From: CAZJVD01 sp964549505
GTDB taxonomy: Bacteria; Bdellovibrionota; UBA1018; CAZJVD01
Length of the DNA: 64,000 nt
Direction: 5' to 3'
NCBI GenBank assembly: GCA_964549505.1
Contig: CAZJVD010000013.1
Coordinates: 1 to 64,000, forward strand
How positions within the stretch are numbered: position 1 is the first letter of the stretch; every line of letters begins with the position of its first letter. The notes beneath the pieces were generated by a model, which saw only the letters and a list, made by a program, of their open reading frames with translations, was not told where the DNA came from and ran no database searches. The position numbers and the translations under genes were made by a program. This document shows positions 58,585-64,000 of this stretch, piece after piece.

Positions 58585-59553
58585 CTAAAGCGAAACGCAT
58601 ACTCCGTGATTCATGTGCCCGTTTGGATCCCGATGATTGCTGGGATAATCAGTGCGAATTTCATTTTTGTCGCCGAGCTTTGAAACAGTGTCGCTCCCCA
58701 ACCAGGTGGTGGCGCGAGATAACTCTGAAGTCCAAAAATATCCTCCGCCGTCAATGCTCCACCAATGCTTCCATGTCGTCGGCACTTCCTGTATTCCATG
58801 CTCTTGGACTCCCCTGAGCTCCCCTAGAGATGGTAGCCGACGGCCCAATCTGTTACATCCATTGTTAACGGTGAAATAATCAAGATTGACTTGAGGCTCA
58901 TGGAACCAGGTAAGACCGGTCTGACGATCCCTCCACCCCTCACGCACGCCTTCAAATCGAAAACCACCACTAGTAAAACAGTTCTGTCCTAGATAATCGT
59001 CGTTAAGTGAGAAGAGATCCCGACAGGTGCCATCGACGGCCATTGCGAGAAGCGTGGCAAAAGCAATGTTAGTGCCTTCAACTGACGGTTGCAGGATCTG
59101 CATAACGGTCTCTGATTCCATGCTTGCGAGAAGACTATCGATAGTCTGATCTATTTCGATTCGAGCCGAGGCCTCCGACGCGACCTTCTTGATCTTGTCT
59201 TCAGTGGCTTTCAGCCACATCGTAGAGTCTTCGGTCTTATCGCCTCGAAAAGAGCGCACGTCGTCCAAAAGCGCATCGATTTCCTGTGACTCGCGTGCGT
59301 ATCTTTCTAACAATGTTTTGTCCTGACTCCTCAGATCTGAAAGCCGGAGATGAGCAAGCTTGTTACGAAAGGCTACTCGAAACTCATTATCTGTCAGTTC
59401 GATAACTGTGTTTAACGGAAACTTCCGAATACGAACGGTGTCACCGATTTTTTCGTAGGTGAATCGAGCACGGTCCGGTCCCAAGAGACCGATCTTTGCC
59501 GCCGAAGCAGAGACCGCCGAAAGGAAGATCAACACAAGCACGCTGAATCTCAT
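58585..59553 (-). CDS. secreted protein with DUF1566-like C-terminal domain
   Basis: 322 residues. Signal peptide (RFSVLVLIFLSAVSASAA) and a helical middle region (LERYARESQEIDALLDDVR, KATEDKIKKVASEAS). The C-terminal 120 residues resemble the DUF1566/Lcl-type fold: DRQTGLTWFHEPQVNLDYF, CNRLGRRLPSLGELRGVQ, GGYFWTSELSR, GHMNHGVCVSL. Cysteines in TCRDLF, QNCFTSG and GVCVSL may be bridged. DUF1566 domains occur in surface and adhesin-like proteins. It starts after tRNA-Ser on the opposite strand. Confidence 0.7.
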   Translation of the reverse strand: MRFSVLVLIFLSAVSASAAKIGLLGPDRARFTYEKIGDTVRIRKFPLNTVIELTDNEFRVAFRNKLAHLRLSDLRSQDKTLLERYARESQEIDALLDDVRSFRGDKTEDSTMWLKATEDKIKKVASEASARIEIDQTIDSLLASMESETVMQILQPSVEGTNIAFATLLAMAVDGTCRDLFSLNDDYLGQNCFTSGGFRFEGVREGWRDRQTGLTWFHEPQVNLDYFTVNNGCNRLGRRLPSLGELRGVQEHGIQEVPTTWKHWWSIDGGGYFWTSELSRATTWLGSDTVSKLGDKNEIRTDYPSNHRDPNGHMNHGVCVSL

Positions 59554-59775
59554 AACTTACCTCGCATTAACCAGAAGCTCTAACCCATTATGATGCTACA
59601 TGTCAACACGGGTCAATGACAGGACTTGTCGGGCTTGAGTCATCTATTCGTTCACGCGAGCCAGAACACAAAGAAGAAACCAAGGATTACCTTCGGCAGC
59701 AGTATTCTATTCGGCATCCCAGGTGAAAGGACCGGCGTTCGCCCGCGCTCGGAGCTTGCAAATCAAATTTACGCA

Positions 59776-60543
59776 GTGTATAAAAACGTCGTGTTTTCTA
59801 TAGCAATGCTGACCGTTATTTCCTCGGCCTTGGCCGACGGCTTACCTACTTACGAGAGCTCAGGGTGCTCAGCCATGTTGCGCGACGAGCGACGCCTTGC
59901 CGCCGAAGCACGGGACTTGGAGGCGCGGCGCAGAGCCTGGTGGGATCAGCAACAGGCGGAAGCAACCGCGCGAGAAACTGAAAGACGCGCAAACACTTTG
60001 GCGCTCTTGGCGGAGATGCTGGATAACCCGGGATTCTTCGGAGAGGGGTTCCAAGCTTCATTCAGCGCCGAAGAAGAGCCGAATCGGTTGAACTACACTC
60101 ATCCGAGAGAACAAGAAGCACATCAGCGATCGGCTGGATTTCCTGGATACAGGACAGAACTCAGGCCACGCAAAAGCATTCGAGTAATCAGTCTAACAGA
60201 CGACGTACTTGCCACCGAATCTTCGATGCCTGTTGTACTGATTTCCGATCGTAGCGGCGAAGTAAGATTCGATGGCATTCGGATCGGCGGGCATCTGTTT
60301 CTAGTTGATGCCTGGTTGGTCGACTGGAGCACCGAAAGTGGTTCTTCGGTCATTTTGGTCCCTGCTGGTTCAAAGGCAAGAAATCCACAGGAGCTTCTTG
60401 TTCCCACTGCTAGCGAGACCAGAGACCCACGTCTAGTATTCTTAGTCGAATATTTGCCAGACAGCGGCAGCAGAAACTACGGCTATACCCTGAGACTTCT
60501 AAACGCGGCCGATCTTCGGGGATACCTCGAAAGTCACCAGTAG
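59776..60543 (+). CDS. secreted protein, unknown
   Basis: 255 residues from GTG 59776, where the signal peptide YKNVVFSIAMLTVISSALADG begins; the open frame to 59626 is polar and has no ribosome binding site. A coiled-coil region (RLAAEARDLEARRRAWW, QAEATARETERRANTL) is followed by a beta-rich domain (MPVVLISDRSGEVRFDGIRI, GGHLFLVDAWLVDWS, RNYGYTLRLLNAADL). The end resembles part of the next gene's protein (GYTL and SDG motifs), so the two may be distant paralogues. No known family. Confidence 0.55.
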   Translation: MYKNVVFSIAMLTVISSALADGLPTYESSGCSAMLRDERRLAAEARDLEARRRAWWDQQQAEATARETERRANTLALLAEMLDNPGFFGEGFQASFSAEEEPNRLNYTHPREQEAHQRSAGFPGYRTELRPRKSIRVISLTDDVLATESSMPVVLISDRSGEVRFDGIRIGGHLFLVDAWLVDWSTESGSSVILVPAGSKARNPQELLVPTASETRDPRLVFLVEYLPDSGSRNYGYTLRLLNAADLRGYLESHQ

Positions 60544-60628
60544 ATACGACGTACTCATTGTCGCTTGACTCATACTGTCAACTGATGATAGCCACGCCGA
60601 AACCTTCCACAAGTACGGAGTACAAACT

Positions 60629-61198
60629 ATGAAAACAAACTATGCTCTTCTGACGTTTGCTTTGGTCCTCGGCTCTGGTTTCAATTCTTACGCTGAGAAT
60701 CCTAACAAAAACTATTGGCGTAAACCGACCGGTGCCAACTTTTTTAATGTCCAACGCCTTTCTTTGTCCGAAAAGATTACGGCATCTATCAACTACTCGG
60801 GAGCCTTCGAAAGTGCTCAACCCGACGTCATATTCCTTCTGTCCGACGGAAATGAAGGATTCGTTGCAGAGTCGTTATTGGGATGTGTGACAAATGTTAA
60901 AACCGATGACCAACAACGCGTGAAAAGTTTTCGTTTACGATTTCCACTCCCTCACCCTGTCACGAAAGAACTCACTGGATCTGGTTTCAAATTCTACGGC
61001 TACACTCTTATTGTTGATAATGATTTCGAGCACAGAGAAGAGCAGTCTTTTAGAACCACTAAAGCATTCGTTATTGGCGGGGATGGACACGGGATTCTCT
61101 TCGAAAAGACAGAGGCTGCTACCGAGGCTTTCGGACCACAGTATTTGCCCAATACAGCGTCGAAGCTAATGGATCCAGATGCTCAATGCTCGTTTTGA
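60629..61198 (+). CDS. secreted protein, unknown
   Basis: 189 residues. Signal peptide (NYALLTFALVLGSGFNSYA), GGAG ahead of ATG 60629. Strands such as VIFLLSDGNEGFVAESLLGC and SFRLRFPLPHP, FYGYTLIVDND, KAFVIGGDGHGILFE suggest a beta-sandwich. Weak likeness to the preceding gene (FLLSDG/LISDR, FYGYTLIV/NYGYTLRL). The palindrome TTGAC-N7-GTCAA lies at 60565-60581, 48 bases ahead. No recognised family. Confidence 0.6.
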   Translation: MKTNYALLTFALVLGSGFNSYAENPNKNYWRKPTGANFFNVQRLSLSEKITASINYSGAFESAQPDVIFLLSDGNEGFVAESLLGCVTNVKTDDQQRVKSFRLRFPLPHPVTKELTGSGFKFYGYTLIVDNDFEHREEQSFRTTKAFVIGGDGHGILFEKTEAATEAFGPQYLPNTASKLMDPDAQCSF

Positions 61199-61347
61199 TT
61201 ATTAGAAGCTTCCTTAAAGGACATCCGGCGATTCTACTTTTCTCAGACTGGTCCTTTGAAACAACTGCGGCGTAGCTACAAACTTGAACGACCTGCGGAC
61301 CACTTTCTGGTTACGCAATGCACTAAAATCTGATAATACGTCGCATC

Positions 61348-62625
61348 ATGAGTCCGGGCTACTCCAGAGTTTTACTGATCGCACTCCTTCTACCGACTGG
61401 GTGGCCATCGAATGTGTCGACCGCAACTGAGGACGACCCGAGCAGTTGTCCGAAGCAGATGACTCCGGATACTTTCTTTTACGGTCCGGGAAGGGGCTCA
61501 AACGAGTGGTTTCGTTGGTGGAACGTTCGGCACAACGGAATCATGGGTTTGGTCGTGACCGTGAACGACGACGGTCCCGTTCGCGGAAAACACCCCAAAG
61601 AGGCCGAAGCTTTAACGCCAAAGAACAGCGCGTATGCATATGAACAGATGTACACCGTTCGTCGCACCGGATGGACGTTAGTACCGCTCGCAGAGGCTAA
61701 GAAGATGCGACGCTGGATGGTGCAACAACAGGGGACGATCCTCCGTCAGGTTCGGCCCAGTATGTTCCCGTGTCCTCTTCGACCGCCCGAGGCGTCCGAT
61801 TCGTTCCTTCACATCGCAGTGGCCGGCGTCGAGACACTTCTCGACTACCAGGCTCGGAACGACAGGATCCCAATAAACTGGTTTCTGATGATTGGTCGCG
61901 AGTTGATTCGTCTCCGCGATGCCAAGCAACTCGATTTTCACGGAAACCTTAAGCCCGAGAACATCGTCATCAAAGGAAGCAAACTGACGCTACTTTTTCC
62001 GGCGTTTCGGACCATGAACCCCGACGGCAGCATGACGATGACAACATCACCCACTTTTAATCCTCTCATCGCCACAGGAGAAAAGGCCGACCTCATGGCA
62101 ATCGGGATCATATTCTACAGCATCATTACGGGGCGGACACCGTTCGAAGGCACGCCGATCGGTACCGGACCGATCTCTCGAACCAACCGCATGGTCGAAG
62201 AGGCTCAGATGCTTCTCAAAATCAAATCGGCTCGGCAGCGCCGCATAGACAACAATGATCCAATGCCAGCGGAGGAACTGCCACTCAGTGACATTGTCGA
62301 CGATTGCATCACCAATCCGGACTACACACTCGAGAAGCTGGTGGCAGCGCTGACCGCGTTTCTTCAGTCAGATAGTGGTCCACCGACACCCCAGAAACCC
62401 ACTCAACCTACGCTGCCTACCGCGCCCGCTGCCGCACCGGTTGCCAATGGTGTTGCCCGAGCTGCCCCTACTGCAACGACGACCGTACCTGCAACCGCGG
62501 CTACGGCTGTTACCGCGTCTACTGAGTCCACCCCGCAAGCGGCCTTTCTAAGGACAGCATTTTTGGGGCTTTGGTCACGCGTTCGCGCCGTCGTGACAGA
62601 AGTGCTTGATAGCATTGACGACTAA
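61348..62625 (+). CDS. exported pseudokinase
   Basis: 425 residues with signal peptide (RVLLIALLLPTGWPSNVSTA). The fold of a eukaryotic-like kinase C-lobe is recognisable: QLDFHGNLKPENIVIKGSKL matches the HRDLKPEN catalytic loop but has N for the catalytic Asp (about residue 199). PAF replaces the DFG triad in LTLLFPAFR. The alphaF-like helix KADLMAIGIIFYSIITGRTPF is conserved. A glycine loop is not obvious. So it should bind but not phosphorylate. After residue 345 a Thr/Ala/Pro low-complexity tail leads to a final amphipathic helix. It may act as a secreted binding protein. Kinase ancestry is well supported; function unknown. Confidence 0.7.
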   Translation: MSPGYSRVLLIALLLPTGWPSNVSTATEDDPSSCPKQMTPDTFFYGPGRGSNEWFRWWNVRHNGIMGLVVTVNDDGPVRGKHPKEAEALTPKNSAYAYEQMYTVRRTGWTLVPLAEAKKMRRWMVQQQGTILRQVRPSMFPCPLRPPEASDSFLHIAVAGVETLLDYQARNDRIPINWFLMIGRELIRLRDAKQLDFHGNLKPENIVIKGSKLTLLFPAFRTMNPDGSMTMTTSPTFNPLIATGEKADLMAIGIIFYSIITGRTPFEGTPIGTGPISRTNRMVEEAQMLLKIKSARQRRIDNNDPMPAEELPLSDIVDDCITNPDYTLEKLVAALTAFLQSDSGPPTPQKPTQPTLPTAPAAAPVANGVARAAPTATTTVPATAATAVTASTESTPQAAFLRTAFLGLWSRVRAVVTEVLDSIDD

Positions 62626-62674
62626 TCTTCGACCGCTACCGTGGTGGTGACATGCCCACCTAAAACATGCTTGC

Positions 62675-63730
62675 CTAAAAGATGCCTAAATGTTCAGGAG
62701 CGAGAAGTGCCGCACAGCCCAGGGTCAAACCCGTCAGCGCTTCTGAACCCAAGAAACCGACTGCAAATCTTTGGAGCGGACTCCATGCTCGAATTGAAAG
62801 CCGCTTCGCTGGAGACTGAAGATGTTCCAACGTTTTCACGGTGCGATACCCGGTCGTAAGCCCGATCAGTCCGAGAGCGGCAAAGGTTTCACCGACGAAC
62901 AGTGATCCGTGTGACGTATGAAACAGCTTTGGATAAACCACATGATCCAGTCCAATCATCACAAGTACGCCAAGCACAGCCCAGGCTTCGGCATTTTTTA
63001 GATCGGAGCGCAGCTGTTGGGCCACTGCATACTGTCGCGGTGGCGCCGCGTGGTGCCCGACCTTCGCGAGTACGCCGAGAATGCGCGCCATCGCTCGATC
63101 GAAGACCTCAGCTTGAGTGAGATTTTTCTCCGAAGACAGGATCTCGCCTGCAAGCTCCTCAAATCCGATTTCACTCCACGCTTGAGCGCGCATCTCACGA
63201 CCCTTGAGATAGATTTCCGGATCGATTTCGAGATTCGGATTGAGCACGCGATACAGTGCCCACTCGACACCGTTCTCGCGAACAGACGGAAACACCTTTT
63301 TCGCAAGGATTCGCAGGCGCGTCGGATCGATCTCATGTGGAGCTAATCGGATTTCCTCACCATCTGGAAAACTGAGAACCATACCCGTTTGCGAGTACTC
63401 GAGGCTGTAATGCACCTGAAATTCGAGACCGCCGAACCGAACGGTCATTGTGTCCTCTAGCGCATCCTCGGACGTACTCCATGGTTCGTGATTTGGGCTC
63501 CGCAGTTTGAAAAGAGCCTGGAGTTCCGAGGGTAAGAGATGAGACGCCCGATACAGCTGCCCGTACAGGTGTTTTTCAGATGGAGGCAAGGTCGATGCGT
63601 ACGTCTCGAGTTTGCTGTCAGAAGCCGTGAAAAAAAGAGTCAGCCAACCGCGAAAAACATCCTGTCCGTCGACGGAGGACGGGAGCTCAGCGCCCAGGGC
63701 TAAATTCGATAACAGAAGCAAAGCCAACAT
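62675..63730 (-). CDS. unknown exported membrane protein
   Basis: 351 residues. Signal peptide (LALLLLSNLALGAELPS), then a helical domain (GWLTLFFTASDSKLETYAST, KHLYGQLYRASHLLPSELQAL) and a beta-rich stretch (TVRFGGLEFQVHYSLEYSQ). The C-terminal third has three hydrophobic spans (WAVLGVLVMIGLDHVV, FAALGLIGLTTGYRTV, GFLGSEALTGLTLGCAALL), giving a membrane-bound end. No family is recognised. Convergent with the pseudokinase gene. Confidence 0.6.
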   Translation of the reverse strand: MLALLLLSNLALGAELPSSVDGQDVFRGWLTLFFTASDSKLETYASTLPPSEKHLYGQLYRASHLLPSELQALFKLRSPNHEPWSTSEDALEDTMTVRFGGLEFQVHYSLEYSQTGMVLSFPDGEEIRLAPHEIDPTRLRILAKKVFPSVRENGVEWALYRVLNPNLEIDPEIYLKGREMRAQAWSEIGFEELAGEILSSEKNLTQAEVFDRAMARILGVLAKVGHHAAPPRQYAVAQQLRSDLKNAEAWAVLGVLVMIGLDHVVYPKLFHTSHGSLFVGETFAALGLIGLTTGYRTVKTLEHLQSPAKRLSIRAWSPLQRFAVGFLGSEALTGLTLGCAALLAPEHLGIF

Positions 63731-63803
63731 GCTGCAGACTCTTACGCGTTGCGTGACGCTAAATCAAGCAAGGAGATCGCTATCGCTTTTCGGAACTCTG
63801 AGT

Positions 63804-64000
63804 ATGATCGGTCCTATGACACACACATCGCGATCCTTCACCTTGGCACTGTCGACCTTGCTACTTTCGATCCCACCGGCTTTTGCAAACGAGACCCCGT
63901 CTTTCAATGCGCAGGGGAACGCGCAGTGGAATGCGCAGATGGTGCGGCTCGCAAGCGCTCTTCGTGAGTTTCTTCCCGACCTCTACAACAAGAAGCGTTT
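63804..64000 (+). CDS. secreted protein, 5' part only (window ends)
   Basis: An open frame from ATG 63804 (or ATG 63816) to the end of the window without a stop. A signal peptide (SFTLALSTLLLSIPPAFA) precedes a mature start NETPSFNAQGNAQWNAQM, and continues ASALREFLPDLYNKKR. Divergent from the gene at 62675 with about 70 bases between starts. Nothing can be said on the function of the missing remainder. Confidence 0.6.
   Translation, partial: MIGPMTHTSRSFTLALSTLLLSIPPAFANETPSFNAQGNAQWNAQMVRLASALREFLPDLYNKKR

Noticed and set aside
60565..60581. TTGAC-N7-GTCAA palindrome upstream of the gene at 60629
   Set aside because: Only 5-base arms; may occur by chance, so it is mentioned in the gene entry but not listed as a site.
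1..64000. CRISPR arrays, IS elements, prophage or rRNA genes
   Set aside because: No regularly spaced repeats, transposase, integrase, phage structural genes or rRNA-like sequence were seen.

Overview
The window (about 52-53 % GC, densely coded on both strands) looks like the chromosome of a Gram-negative, flagellated bacterium of the Bdellovibrionota / former Deltaproteobacteria type. This rests on several traits: a flagellin with a FliA-type promoter, a Hanks-type Ser/Thr kinase of myxobacterial style, HD-GYP and SpoIIE-type signalling proteins, an MCE/MlaE lipid-transport pair, a DUF222-like HNH protein, and many unrecognised lipoproteins and secreted proteins. The assignment is inference; no rRNA or marker phylogeny could be used.

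Layout. 1-5.8 kb: methyltransferase and O-antigen-ligase-like membrane protein (surface polysaccharide), a small conserved protein, an unknown membrane protein, a cation diffusion facilitator and a phosphopantetheinyl transferase. 5.8-16.4 kb: mostly housekeeping genes (EVE protein, ferritin-like protein, dut, hisS, nitrilase, serB, HD-GYP protein, MCE protein with a barrel-like C-terminus plus MlaE, nitronate-monooxygenase-like flavoprotein). 16.6-21.2 kb: a leftward six-gene run encoding a lipoprotein, a metal-permease-like protein, an AurF-like diiron protein, an alpha/beta hydrolase with Asp nucleophile, an M24 peptidase with an internal GGTR minisatellite and an SDR enzyme. 21.2-25.4 kb: fliC with a sigma-28 promoter and two leader ORFs, then a rearranged segment in which a broken second copy of trmB and two paralogous unknown membrane proteins surround the intact trmB.

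25.3-37.3 kb: lipoprotein, Tat-exported lipo-flavoprotein, a COG3014/LpoB lipoprotein pair, then a tight rightward operon of two ArsA/Get3-like ATPases, a TPR protein, glutamate-cysteine ligase, cystathionine beta-synthase and a cystathionine gamma-lyase/synthase. The last three enzymes together would turn homocysteine into cysteine and gamma-glutamylcysteine. 37.5-49.7 kb is rich in signalling: SpoIIE-like phosphatase, outer-membrane barrel, HD-GYP, OmpR-type regulator with a TPR/barrel protein, PEGA-type Ser/Thr kinase, HNH protein, lysine 2,3-aminomutase and two tandem response regulators. 49.7-52.5 kb is a feoAB iron-uptake operon headed by an ArsR-type regulator with a candidate operator.

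52.5-64 kb is the most accessory-looking part: M28 peptidase, several large unknown exported proteins, a decayed M48 peptidase, tRNA-Ser(CGA), and then a run of orphan secreted proteins including an exported pseudokinase. No CRISPR array, IS element, phage or rRNA was seen.
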